Source: CAYGVX01 sp964544285 (GTDB lineage Archaea > Thermoproteota > Bathyarchaeia > Bathyarchaeales > SOJC01). From it: DNA of 33,519 nucleotides. The DNA lies in contig CAZJAQ010000008.1 in the NCBI GenBank assembly GCA_964544285.1, forward strand, positions 1 through 33,519, read 5' to 3'. The position numbers and the translations under genes were made by a program. The notes under the pieces are model-generated. The model was not told where the DNA came from and ran no database searches. It was given only the letters and a program-made list of their open reading frames with translations. Positions 1 to 7,804 of this stretch are shown one piece after another; position 1 is the first letter of the stretch; each line of letters opens with the position of its first letter.

Positions 1-5
1 ATGCG

Positions 6-932
6 GTGCTGAGAGGAGAACGCCGAGCCATAGCAAGAGCGATAACCCTCGCGGAAAGCGACTCTCCAGAAGCACCGAAAATCGTGTCCAAGCTTTTTCC
101 CCACACCGGAAAAGCGCAGATAATCGGTGTAACAGGACCCGGGGGGGCGGGAAAAAGCACGCTCGTTGAGAAACTAGTTAAAGAGTTGAGGCGGAGAGAC
201 AAGACTGCGGGCGTCGTAGCCGTAGACCCTACCAGTCCCTTCTCTGGGGGGGCCTTCTTGGGCGACCGCATACGCATGCAAGACCTAAGCACCGATGAAG
301 GAGTTTTCATCCGAAGCATGGCGACGCGGAACAACCCCGGAGGCTTGGCCCGTGCCACCAAAGACGCTGTCCGCATACTGGATGCCGCAGGTAAGGATGT
401 AGTCATCGTGGAAACTGTGGGAGCTGGACAGTCAGAAGTAGATATCATCAAAATCGCCCAAACGATCATCGTAGTCTTAGCCCCAAGCTTCGGCGACGAA
501 ATTCAAGCAATCAAAGCGGGCATAATGGAGATAGGCGACATCTTCGTCGTCAACAAGGCTGACCGCGAAAACGCAAACAGGGCAGTCACCGATATCCAAG
601 CCATGCTGGAACTCAGCAACCAGAGAGGCAGATGGACTCCAGCCATAGTTAAAACCGTTGCCACCACTGGCGAGGGAACCAGCCAACTATTGGAGAAGAT
701 TGATGAACACAGAAAATACCTCCAAGAAGGCGAAGCCAGCTTAAGGCAAAAGAGAATAGTGGAAACAGAACTGATAGAAGCTATTAAGGAAAAAACCGCC
801 GAGCACGTCATAGAAGCCCTCAAGAAAAGCGGCAAGCTGGAAGAACTGGTCTCGAAGATTCTAGCCAAAAAAATAGACCCCTTCACTGCCGCAGAAAACT
901 TGGTGAATAAACAGATTAAGAGCAAGGATTAG
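6..932 (+). CDS. meaB: MeaB/ArgK-family GTPase, methylmalonyl-CoA mutase chaperone (5' end probably outside window)
   Basis: G3E-type P-loop GTPase that loads or protects adenosylcobalamin-dependent methylmalonyl-CoA mutase. The Walker A motif GPGGAGKST lies near residues 44-52. It is followed by VAVDPTSPFSGGAFLGDR (Mg/switch region, about 72-89), the family-typical IVETVGAGQSEVD (about 133-145) and the guanine-specificity motif NKAD (about 183-186). The length of about 308 residues is near normal for the family. The GTG at base 6 is only the first start codon visible: the frame is open to the window edge, so the true start may lie upstream. The cobalamin adenosyltransferase gene begins 4 bases after the stop, so the two form a cofactor-supply operon for a mutase that is probably encoded just upstream. 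The family assignment is secure; the partner mutase is inferred. Confidence 0.93.
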   Translation: MLRGERRAIARAITLAESDSPEAPKIVSKLFPHTGKAQIIGVTGPGGAGKSTLVEKLVKELRRRDKTAGVVAVDPTSPFSGGAFLGDRIRMQDLSTDEGVFIRSMATRNNPGGLARATKDAVRILDAAGKDVVIVETVGAGQSEVDIIKIAQTIIVVLAPSFGDEIQAIKAGIMEIGDIFVVNKADRENANRAVTDIQAMLELSNQRGRWTPAIVKTVATTGEGTSQLLEKIDEHRKYLQEGEASLRQKRIVETELIEAIKEKTAEHVIEALKKSGKLEELVSKILAKKIDPFTAAENLVNKQIKSKD

Positions 933-936
933 ACAG

Positions 937-1473
937 ATGGAAAATCAGCGTTTGGAAACAAGATTGGTGCAAGTTTACACGGGCGATGGAAAAGGAAAAA
1001 CTTCTGCCGCCTTCGGCTTAGCCCTCAGAGCCGTAGGTCGAGGATTGAAAGTCTACATAATACAATTCATTAAGGGCGGTTTCGACTATGGCGAACTCTA
1101 CGCAGTCAAGCAGCTCGACGGCTTGAAGTTAAAGGCTTTTGGTCGCGGGAAATTCATAACCGAAAAGCCACCCCCAGAAGAGGACGTGAAACTTGCCAGA
1201 GACGCTTTCGAGTTAGCCAAGAGAGTTGTTGCCAGTGGCGAGTATGATGTTGTGATACTGGACGAAATCAACGTAGCACTAAACCTGAAACTGATAAATG
1301 TTGACGAAGTTGCTGAACTGGCAAAGAAAAAGCCCAAGCATGTGGAACTTGTTTTGACTGGACGAGGTGCCCCACCAGAAATAATAGAACTGGCTGATTT
1401 GGTTACGGAGATGAAGGAGATTAAACATCCCATCAAAAAAGGTGCGTCTCCCAGAAAGGGCATCGAATACTAA
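937..1473 (+). CDS. cobA: Cob(I)alamin adenosyltransferase, CobA/BtuR type
   Basis: Transfers the adenosyl group of ATP to cob(I)alamin or cob(I)yrinic acid diamide, forming adenosylcobalamin in the cytoplasm. The P-loop YTGDGKGKTSAAFG lies near residues 14-27. It is followed by IIQFIKGG, the Walker B-like VVILDEIN (about 105-112) and VLTGRGAP, all characteristic of the CobA/CobO/BtuR family; the C-terminal HPIKKG is also usual. At 178 residues it is a typical length. The ATG at 937 follows an AAGGAT ribosome-binding-like stretch and sits 4 bases after meaB, so translation is probably coupled. Pairing with meaB points to supply of coenzyme B12 for methylmalonyl-CoA mutase rather than complete de novo synthesis, because no other cob genes are in the window. 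Confidence 0.94.
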   Translation: MENQRLETRLVQVYTGDGKGKTSAAFGLALRAVGRGLKVYIIQFIKGGFDYGELYAVKQLDGLKLKAFGRGKFITEKPPPEEDVKLARDAFELAKRVVASGEYDVVILDEINVALNLKLINVDEVAELAKKKPKHVELVLTGRGAPPEIIELADLVTEMKEIKHPIKKGASPRKGIEY

Positions 1474-1517
1474 ACCCCTCCCTAAATGATTAGCCAGAAC
1501 AATTGTCAAGAGTTTTA

Positions 1518-2741
1518 TCATTGGTTTATGCGGGACCAAGGCATCCCCATTCTGGAAACTATTATTTGTCTATAAAGGTCGATTGCCGCTTCCTCGCTGT
1601 TTGCCCCTTCGATTACCATGACGCCACTCTTCAGAATACTCACAAGAATCCCCTTCTTGGTCGTGAAGGTTACGCCGAGTTTAGCCTCAACCTTAAACTG
1701 CGCCCCTTCTTTTTTCAAAAGGGCAACTAGTTTCCTCATTTCCAAGTTCAAGTTTTCTTTAGGGGCTACGGTGAATACTCTCTTCTTGTTTCTTCCACAA
1801 CCTTCTTCGACTAGAACATGTTTTAAGGGTGTAGGACTTGTCTTAGGTTGACTCCCACAGACGGGACAGGTTTCTACGCGTGCAACCTCTATTTCCTCAA
1901 AACGCATCGACCCAACGTCGCAGTACAGAAGCTTGTTCCTGAGGCTCGGCTGATTTTCCAAGAGAATTTTTGCGGTTTCGGCGACTTCTATACTTGCTAC
2001 GACGCTTATGACAGAACGATGTACTCCAACCGTGCCGCAACTGGGTAAGAGGCTGTCCTGGAGCTTTCCATAGAAGCACTCTAAGCATGCAGTTTCATGG
2101 GGAATTATCGTGGATGCGTTTCCAAAGGTTGATATGGCAGAGCCGAACACGTAGGGAATCCCTAGCTTGACGCATGCCCTGTTTATCGCATAACGGGTAT
2201 TCATGTTGTCTAAGCCGTCGACAACGACGTCAACCCCCTTTAATATTTCATCAGTGTTGCGCTCGCTGAGGGAAAGGGGGAGGGGCTCAAGTTCCACGTA
2301 GGGATTCAACCTCTCCAGCCTTCTTACAGCCGCTTCTGCTTTAGGAAAGCCGATAACGTCAAAATTGTAGAGATGCTGCCTCTGAATGTTGGATTCTTCA
2401 ACGACGTCTCGGTCAACCAGCCTCAAGTAGCCTACGCCCATGGTGGCGAGTTGAGTGGCTATCGTAGAGCCCAGGCCGCCCAAGCCCACTAGGCAGACCC
2501 GTGCCTTTTTCAGCTTAAGCTGCCCCTCAAGACCAACGTCGTCTAGCATCATCTGCCTCGAGTAGTACCGCAACTCCTCGGCAGAAAGCTTCTCGTATTT
2601 CTCGAGCATGCGCTTCAAGCGTTTCTCCATCCTCAACTCGTGAACATGCTCTCCAGGAGGGGGAGGCAGCTGTTTCAGATAGTCTTCTACGTCAGTCTTT
2701 TCAATCTTCGATGTTCTTCGTCTTTTTTCGGTCTTAGCCAT
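1518..2741 (-). CDS. E1-like adenylyltransferase, ThiF/MoeB/HesA (UbaA-like) family
   Basis: Would adenylate the C-terminal glycine of a ubiquitin-like sulfur carrier or modifier (ThiS, MoaD or SAMP-like), for thiamine/molybdopterin/tRNA thiolation or protein conjugation. Visible motifs are the nucleotide-binding GLGGLG (86-91), the acidic D110/D112, NIQRQ (118-122), DGLDN (175-179), and two zinc CxxC pairs (C219/C222 and C292/C295). C235, in a SCGTVGV context, aligns with the ThiF active-site cysteine. The first 45 residues are charged and proline-containing. After the zinc site comes a C-terminal extension of about 105 residues that is not a recognisable rhodanese; I cannot assign it. No carrier protein gene is nearby, so the pathway is undetermined. 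The gene is convergent with cobA, with 44 bases between them. Confidence 0.88.
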   Translation of the reverse strand: MAKTEKRRRTSKIEKTDVEDYLKQLPPPPGEHVHELRMEKRLKRMLEKYEKLSAEELRYYSRQMMLDDVGLEGQLKLKKARVCLVGLGGLGSTIATQLATMGVGYLRLVDRDVVEESNIQRQHLYNFDVIGFPKAEAAVRRLERLNPYVELEPLPLSLSERNTDEILKGVDVVVDGLDNMNTRYAINRACVKLGIPYVFGSAISTFGNASTIIPHETACLECFYGKLQDSLLPSCGTVGVHRSVISVVASIEVAETAKILLENQPSLRNKLLYCDVGSMRFEEIEVARVETCPVCGSQPKTSPTPLKHVLVEEGCGRNKKRVFTVAPKENLNLEMRKLVALLKKEGAQFKVEAKLGVTFTTKKGILVSILKSGVMVIEGANSEEAAIDLYRQIIVSRMGMPWSRINQ

Positions 2742-2838
2742 GTGAATTTCTCTCTCAGAAACCCTAGCGTCTGCCTCTTCTACCTTGTCAGAAATAATGC
2801 ATAAGTTTTCCTAAAAGACTGTCGGTCAGGTTCGAGAG

Positions 2839-3765
2839 CTAAAACTTCCTGATATGGGGCTCTAGTTCATAGGCGTTTTTGGGTTTAGCAGGCAAGTCGA
2901 ACTGCAGGTATGCTGCAGAGGAGTTGAAGTAAGGCGGTCCTTTCCTAGAAAACAACGTCAGAACTTTTCCGTTATGGCTTATCTTGAAGCCTTCCTGGGC
3001 TGGTTCGTGTCCACGGATGAGCGTTTTGACGCCCAGCAAGTCTAGAAACTTTTTTGTGACGTCTTCGCCGAAGAGTTTTCCTGCTCCTCTGGGAGACGGA
3101 TAAGTTCCCTTCAAGTTGTCAGCTGGGTCATTCCAGAGAACTTCCTCAAGATGCCTCTCTTTTGGATGTCTCAAATGGGCGTACGCCAAATCCTCTAGAC
3201 TGGAAGCCCCACTAGGTACTCCGCCGTGAATCATAACGCAAAGCCCTTCCACGAGAACTGCAGTGTGAAGGTGCTGGAAAAGTTCACGAATCTTCGAGTA
3301 GACAGCCACGCCATCTTTTCCAAACCTCTCCTGCAGGTTCTCGGGCAAGTCATGGGGATAGGCTAACAAGTCGTCTGGACCTTCATGGTTCCCTCTCATG
3401 AGTACTACTTTTTGTGGAAAGAGCCGTTTAAGCTTCAGGACAACGTGGTAGACTTCTGGGGAATAGGGCCCTCTGTCTCCGTAGTCGCCGAGAAAAACTA
3501 GAAGAACTTCCATGTCCTGAGAGGCTTTTTCTATGAACTCAGAAGTTTTTAGTATGTAGACGAGACTTTCTAGATCGCCATGTACGTCGCCTACTACGAT
3601 TGCTTCTCCAGAAGGCTTCGCTCCCACTAGTCGCCCTTCCACGCTCCATCTTCCTTTTTGCCCTGTTTCTGGAGCTAGGAGTTGAATGGACTCTTCAATC
3701 AAGCTTATGTATTCTTTGCTCGTGGCTTCCAGAGCTTGGCGGGCTATTTCGGTTAGATTCGGCAT
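2839..3765 (-). CDS. PPP-family serine/threonine protein phosphatase (calcineurin-like metallophosphoesterase)
   Basis: Dinuclear-metal phosphatase that removes phosphate from Ser/Thr side chains. All core signatures are present in order: GDVHG (59-63), GDYGDRG (93-99), RGNHE (124-128), a metal-ligand HGG (179-181) and RGHEP (250-254). This is the PPP arrangement rather than PPM. The length of 308 residues matches archaeal PP1-like enzymes, and no membrane segment is seen. The first 45 residues are helical and outside the catalytic core. The gene is divergent from the S-component-like gene at 3910, sharing a 144-base intergenic region. Substrates cannot be inferred from the neighbours. It could also act on diadenosine polyphosphates, but the RGNHE and RGHEP spacing favours a protein phosphatase. 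Confidence 0.92.
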   Translation of the reverse strand: MPNLTEIARQALEATSKEYISLIEESIQLLAPETGQKGRWSVEGRLVGAKPSGEAIVVGDVHGDLESLVYILKTSEFIEKASQDMEVLLVFLGDYGDRGPYSPEVYHVVLKLKRLFPQKVVLMRGNHEGPDDLLAYPHDLPENLQERFGKDGVAVYSKIRELFQHLHTAVLVEGLCVMIHGGVPSGASSLEDLAYAHLRHPKERHLEEVLWNDPADNLKGTYPSPRGAGKLFGEDVTKKFLDLLGVKTLIRGHEPAQEGFKISHNGKVLTLFSRKGPPYFNSSAAYLQFDLPAKPKNAYELEPHIRKF

Positions 3766-3857
3766 GTTGCTCGACTAGTCTTACCAGAGTGTGATGCGTG
3801 ATATAGCGTTTATGCGATTGCAACGCAGTTTTTCCCACTCTTTTCAGAGTAGTTACT

Positions 3858-3866
3858 CTTAAATAG
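3858..3866 (+). promoter_or_regulatory. Probable TATA box for the gene at 3910
   Basis: CTTAAATAG lies 44 bases before the ATG at 3910. An archaeal initiation site about 26 bases downstream would leave a leader of about 20 bases, which contains GGAAG about 9 bases before the start. Seen in sequence; function inferred. Confidence 0.5.
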
Positions 3867-3909
3867 TTAGATAGGAGTCTGTAGATTCTCTAAAGGAAGA
3901 TTTGTTGAG

Positions 3910-4485
3910 ATGGACTCCAAAACAATCGCTGTAATAGTCGTGTTCGCTGCACTCACAATTGCACTAAACTTGTCACCCGCTAAGATACCTGCACCATACG
4001 CGCCGTTCCTCATATATCAAATCTGGGAGATACCGATAGTTGCTGCCTTCTTGCTTTTCGGTCTCCGAGTGGGAACAGCAATATCCATAATCAACACCGC
4101 CGTGCTACTCGCCGTGTTCCCAGGAGAGCTTCCAACAGGCCCCTTCTACAACCTTGCCGCAGTTCTCAGCATGTTGTTTGGAATTCACATAGCGCACATA
4201 ATAGCAACTCGCCTAGGCAAAAAACACGAAATCGTCCAGTCTGCCCTCTTCACCACTTTCGGGATTGTTTTTAGAGTGGGAGTGATGACTGCTGTGAATT
4301 GGACGTTTCTTCCCTTTGCTCCACCCGTTGGGTTCAGCATGCCCGTTGAAGTGGTGGTGGCGACGCTTCCGATTATAGGATTCTTCAATGCAACTCTTGC
4401 TCTGTACACGATTCCTGTGGGTTGCTTGATAACCAAAATCGTGAGTTCTAGAATGAAGACTGTTGGATTGATTTCGAAAACATAA
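3910..4485 (+). CDS. Integral membrane protein, ECF-transporter S-component-like
   Basis: A 191-residue, very hydrophobic protein with five or six predicted membrane helices. The patterns WEIPIVAAFLLFGLRVGT and NLAAVLSMLFGIHIAH resemble the small substrate-binding S components of energy-coupling-factor vitamin transporters, such as riboflavin-type proteins, in size, helix layout and the F-G-x-x-x-G loops. This is pattern resemblance, not a firm family match. No ECF ATPase or T component lies in the window, so it would have to share a module encoded elsewhere. It is transcribed alone, divergent from the phosphatase gene, from an apparent TATA box at 3858. The substrate cannot be predicted. Confidence 0.6.
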   Translation: MDSKTIAVIVVFAALTIALNLSPAKIPAPYAPFLIYQIWEIPIVAAFLLFGLRVGTAISIINTAVLLAVFPGELPTGPFYNLAAVLSMLFGIHIAHIIATRLGKKHEIVQSALFTTFGIVFRVGVMTAVNWTFLPFAPPVGFSMPVEVVVATLPIIGFFNATLALYTIPVGCLITKIVSSRMKTVGLISKT

Positions 4486-4522
4486 CAGAAACAGCGAGAA
4501 ATTGCCAGCCGTCTAGAGGGTA

Positions 4523-4816
4523 TTACTTTGACAGCGTTAACTCTATTTTTGCTTGTATTTCTTCTGCCCTTCCTCTGATTATTTTGAACAATTCCAGGAA
4601 CTCTTCGTCCTTGGGGTACCTTTTGTACGCCCCGTACGTGCAGAAGCCCAAGCCCTCCAGCATGTCGCCCACTATGACACCGAACAGAAAATCCCTTTTA
4701 CATTCCATAGAGTCGAGAAGTTCCTTGTCCATAAGTCGGTAGTAAGTGTTTTCCAGAGTGCTTTGGAGCAATCTGTCGAGGGCTTTTTCCAGCGTCTCTT
4801 CGAGTCTCTTCTTCAT
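4523..4816 (-). CDS. Small helical protein of unknown function
   Basis: A 97-residue protein from the ATG at 4816; a TTG at 4819 would add one residue. I do not recognise the family. It is predicted to be almost entirely helical and charged, with one short hydrophobic patch (FLFGVIVGDMLEGLGFCTYG, about residues 43-62) that could be a buried helix hairpin. It contains two cysteines and no signal peptide. It lies 14 bases downstream of the 44-residue gene at 4831-4965 on the same strand, so the two are probably co-transcribed. The stop is 37 bases from the convergent membrane-protein gene. Coding is supported by the operon arrangement and a protein-like composition. Confidence 0.65.
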   Translation of the reverse strand: MKKRLEETLEKALDRLLQSTLENTYYRLMDKELLDSMECKRDFLFGVIVGDMLEGLGFCTYGAYKRYPKDEEFLELFKIIRGRAEEIQAKIELTLSK

Positions 4817-4830
4817 CAACCATCGCGCTT

Positions 4831-4965
4831 CTAGTCAAACTTTTCCTTCACAATCATCTTGCGGAATCTTTTCATGTGGTTGCAGTCTGACTTCATACGC
4901 TTGAGCTCTCTGGTCTCCATCTGAAGCTTAGCAACTTTTAAACGAATTTCTTCGAGTTTACCCAT
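4831..4965 (-). CDS. 44-residue basic coiled-coil microprotein
   Basis: An open frame from ATG at 4965 to TAG at 4831 encodes MGKLEEIRLKVAKLQMETRE and then a lysine/arginine-rich helical tail containing SDCNHMKR. Heptad-like leucine/valine spacing in the first 23 residues suggests a short coiled coil. It is followed at 14 bases by the 97-residue gene, and a TATA-like CTTTTAAGA on the minus strand (4993-5001) lies about 30 bases before the ATG. No homologous family is recognised. The promoter-start-operon arrangement favours a real gene, but the small size keeps confidence moderate. A role in oligomerising with the downstream product is conceivable only as inference. Confidence 0.5.
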   Translation of the reverse strand: MGKLEEIRLKVAKLQMETRELKRMKSDCNHMKRFRKMIVKEKFD

Positions 4966-4992
4966 TTCAGCTCGGAGTGCAGTATGTTTTTG

Positions 4993-5001
4993 TCTTAAAA
5001 G
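4993..5001 (-). promoter_or_regulatory. Probable TATA box for the 4831-4965 / 4523-4816 gene pair
   Basis: On the minus strand CTTTTAAGA lies about 28-36 bases before the ATG at 4965, the distance expected for a nearly leaderless archaeal transcript. Confidence 0.4.
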
Positions 5002-5022
5002 CCATTATGAAAAGGAAATCAG

Positions 5023-5034
5023 TATTTAAAATAA
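5023..5034 (+). promoter_or_regulatory. Probable TATA box for the threonine dehydratase operon
   Basis: The A/T-rich TATTTAAAATAA lies about 67-78 bases before the ATG at 5101, implying a leader of roughly 40 bases. No conserved operator was recognised. Confidence 0.4.
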
Positions 5035-5100
5035 GTAATCTTCAGCGGACGTGAGCATTAACCTTTCTAGGAATGCGATGATGATTTCTTCTCGATTCCA

Positions 5101-6086
5101 ATGTTCAAAGAAGTAGAGAAAGCTTACGAGCGCATGAAAGGAATAGTCAACGCAACTCCTGTGATGACTTCCTCGACTCTTAACACAGCCACTGGCAGCG
5201 AGTGCTTCCTGGAATGTGAGAACCTCCAGAAAACAGGGGCTTTCAAATTCAGGGGCGCCTTCAACGCCTTATCGCAATTACCTCGGGAACAGAAGAAGAA
5301 GGGAGTGATAACGCACTCCTCTGGAAACCATGCACAAGCACTCGCACTAGCAGCAAAACTCTTAGGAATCAGAGCAGTCATCGTCATGCCTGAAAATGCT
5401 TCTCGAGCGAAAATTGCAGCAACGAGAGTTTATGGAGCAGAGGTAATTACCTGCGGACCTCACCCAACCGATAGGGAAAAAGCCGTAATACCACTTGCCG
5501 AAAAGCACGGCTACACTCTTGTACATCCCTCAAACGACCTTAAGATAATCGCAGGCGCTGGAACCGTAGCCTTTGAGCTAATCAAGGAAGTAGGCATGCT
5601 CGACTACGTCTTTTGCCCAGTTGGTGGCGGCGGGCTGCTGAGCGGAACGGCAATCGCAACTAAGGGATTGCTCCCTTCAGCAAAGGTCATCGAAGTCGAG
5701 CCAAAAAACGCCGATGATGCCTATCGGTCATTCAAGGCGGAAAGATAATCCCCGTGGAGAACTCGAACACGATAGCGGACGGTTTGAGAACCTCTCTCGG
5801 AAGCAACACCTTCAGGATAATAAGGGAAAAGGTCGACGAGATCATAACCGTTTCAGAAGAAGAAATCGTGGATGCGATGCAGTTCCTCTGGGTAAGGATG
5901 AAGTTGGTGGTTGAGCCTTCGGGCGCGGTTTCGCTGGCAGGAGTGCTGTCAAAGCAGGTGGGGCTTGAATCTAAAAGAGTTGGGATAATCATCAGCGGAG
6001 GAAACATAGACCTAAACGACTTCTTCGCAGGAATTAAAAAAAGATTAAAGTCTGGAATGCCACGTGCTTATGGCATAAGAAGGTGA
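5101..6086 (+). pseudogene. Threonine dehydratase / serine racemase-like PLP enzyme, interrupted by a frameshift
   Basis: A fold-type II PLP enzyme that would deaminate threonine or serine, or racemise serine. The first part (5101-5748) carries the PLP lysine K49 in GAFKFRGAFNAL, the phosphate/substrate loop SSGNHAQA (73-80) and the glycine-rich PVGGGGLLSG (173-182). The reading frame then stops at TAA 5746. The rest of the enzyme (NTIADGLRTSLGS, EPSGAVSLAG, ending in the usual IISGGNID) continues in the -1 frame through 6086. Joining the frames near 5734-5745 restores KIIPVENSNTIADG, exactly the family pattern, so one base, probably a G near 5736, has been lost. The full product would be about 327 residues without an ACT regulatory domain. 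No slippery heptamer is seen, so decay or a sequencing error is likelier than programmed frameshifting. Confidence 0.85.
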
Positions 6087-6092
6087 GCCCGC

Positions 6093-7190
6093 ATGGTTGA
6101 CTCGAGAGTTGAAAAACTTGCAAGGCTCTGTGTCCGCTACAGCGTAGACGTGAAACCCAGAGAAGAGGTTCTCATACGGGGAAGCGCGTTAGCCTTCCCT
6201 CTGATTAACGAGATATTCAAGGAATGTTTGCTGAGCGACGCTTACCCGCTGATAATGCCAAGCCTCGACGTTGAATACACTTTCTTCAAGTACGCCAAGG
6301 AGCATCAGCTGAAGTTCGTTTCCCCCTTCGAAAAACTCAGAGTCGAAAACATAGACGTCCAGATAACGGTGTGGTGCCAACCCAGCCCAAAAGAGTTAAC
6401 GAACATAGACCCAGCGAAGATAAGGACACACAGAGCTTCATGGAGAGAACTCGCTGAAACCTTCAACAAACGTTATGCTGAGGGAAAACTCAAATGGACA
6501 CTCCTGCCTTACCCGATAAACGCTCAAGCACAAGAAGCCAACATGTCCCTCGAAGAATACGAAGACTTCGTCTACAGCAGCTGTTTCGTCGACAAGAGAG
6601 ACCCGATTGCCGAGTGGAAGAAGATCAGTCAACGGCAGGAGAAAATCTGCAGATTCCTAAACCAAATAAGCGAAATCCGCATGGTAGGAGAAGACACAGA
6701 CCTAACCTTCAGCGTGAAGGGAAGAAAGTGGATAAACTCTGACGGAAAGAGAAACATGCCCAGCGGCGAGGTATTCACAGCTCCTGTCGAGAAATCGGCA
6801 AAGGGCACTGTAAGGTTCACCTATCCAGGAATCTACTCGGGCAGAGAAGTCGAAGACATAACGCTCACGTTCAAGAATGGCAAGGTTGTAAAAGCGTCAG
6901 CAACTAAAGGCGACGAGCTGTTGGGGCAGATTCTGAAAATAGACGGAGCAAACCGCATAGGAGAAGCCGCCATCGGGACAAACTACGGCATAACACGATT
7001 CACCAAGAACATGCTCTTCGACGAAAAAATAGGCGGAACAATCCACATCGCCCTCGGAAACTCGTACCCCGAGTCGGGAGGCCTAAACAGGTCAGCGATC
7101 CACTGGGACCTCTTAAAAGACATGAAGAAGGACGGAGAAATTTACGCAGACGGCGAACTCTTCTACAAAAACGGAAAGTTCCTGAAGTAA
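6093..7190 (+). CDS. M29-family metalloaminopeptidase (AmpS / aminopeptidase T-like)
   Basis: A cytoplasmic dinuclear-metal exopeptidase removing N-terminal residues from peptides. It has the M29 signatures NMPSGEVFTAPVE (glutamate ligand, about residues 225-237), the second acidic segment around YSGREVEDITLTF, GEAAIGTNYGI, and the C-terminal histidine/aspartate cluster GGTIHIALGNSYPESGG ... SAIHWD, which supplies the remaining metal and catalytic residues. At 365 residues it is the usual length. The ATG at 6093 follows AAGGTGAG, 6 bases after the stop of the dehydratase gene, so it is probably translated from the same transcript. This would link amino-acid and peptide catabolism. There is no signal peptide. 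Confidence 0.92.
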   Translation: MVDSRVEKLARLCVRYSVDVKPREEVLIRGSALAFPLINEIFKECLLSDAYPLIMPSLDVEYTFFKYAKEHQLKFVSPFEKLRVENIDVQITVWCQPSPKELTNIDPAKIRTHRASWRELAETFNKRYAEGKLKWTLLPYPINAQAQEANMSLEEYEDFVYSSCFVDKRDPIAEWKKISQRQEKICRFLNQISEIRMVGEDTDLTFSVKGRKWINSDGKRNMPSGEVFTAPVEKSAKGTVRFTYPGIYSGREVEDITLTFKNGKVVKASATKGDELLGQILKIDGANRIGEAAIGTNYGITRFTKNMLFDEKIGGTIHIALGNSYPESGGLNRSAIHWDLLKDMKKDGEIYADGELFYKNGKFLK

Positions 7191-7195
7191 CTTCC

Positions 7196-7762
7196 CTAAA
7201 CAAGAGTATTATCCCTTTTCGCAATCGCCACGTGACATTTCACGCTTTCATCAGTTTTCAATAATTGAGGCTTCAGCTCAGCGTCCTTCAAAAGCTCTAA
7301 GAAAGACTGCTGTGCAAACTGTTTCTTCAAGCCAGTAACGATTATCGAAGCGTCAGGCTTTGTGACACGTTTCATTTCTTCAAGAGTGTTCCGCGGATTT
7401 GGCATGTTCTGCAGCAACGTTACGGCGAAGACTGCGTCGAAGTAACCGTGGCGCAGAGGAGTATGGTCTGCGTCAGCCAGGATGAAGTGAACGTTTTCAG
7501 AATGTTTTACACTGGGTGCGATTTCTTTCAGCATGCCCTTAGATACATCCACACCGACAATGTCTTTTACCATCTTTTGTATTCTTGGAAGAAGAAGACC
7601 TGTTCCGCAGCCCAAGTCCAGAATCAATCCCCTTCTTAATTTCAGGTTCTCCAGGGCAGCGTCAATTTTGAGGTTCTGTTCATCAGCATAGCGAGTATTA
7701 TAGGCATGGGCAGTGCGGTTGTAGTGGCGCATGTGTTGACGTTTCTGCTTCCAACCAGCCAT
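7196..7762 (-). CDS. Class I SAM-dependent methyltransferase
   Basis: A small soluble methyltransferase of about 188 residues from ATG 7762 (MAGWKQKRQH). The longer frame to 7831 would run into the start region of the divergent nucS gene and looks artefactual. Motif I is LDLGCGTGLLLP; the acidic end of beta-2 is VGVDVSKGML; motif II/III is ILADADHTPLRHGYFDAVFA followed by VTLLQNMPNP. This is the Methyltransf_11/UbiE-like layout, with the usual EEMKRVTKP segment. The substrate cannot be determined. The gene is convergent with the aminopeptidase gene, with only 5 bases between stops. Confidence 0.85.
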   Translation of the reverse strand: MAGWKQKRQHMRHYNRTAHAYNTRYADEQNLKIDAALENLKLRRGLILDLGCGTGLLLPRIQKMVKDIVGVDVSKGMLKEIAPSVKHSENVHFILADADHTPLRHGYFDAVFAVTLLQNMPNPRNTLEEMKRVTKPDASIIVTGLKKQFAQQSFLELLKDAELKPQLLKTDESVKCHVAIAKRDNTLV

Positions 7763-7804
7763 GGGAATATCAGAAGTTTTATGTAAAATGGTTTTACTAA
7801 AGGT

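Noticed and set aside
477..925. Antisense frames inside meaB and many other long shadow frames
   Set aside because: They lie opposite or inside genes with complete family motifs and have no family features of their own.
5734..5760. Programmed -1 frameshifting in the dehydratase gene
   Set aside because: No X XXY YYZ heptamer or clear downstream structure is visible; loss of one G is simpler.
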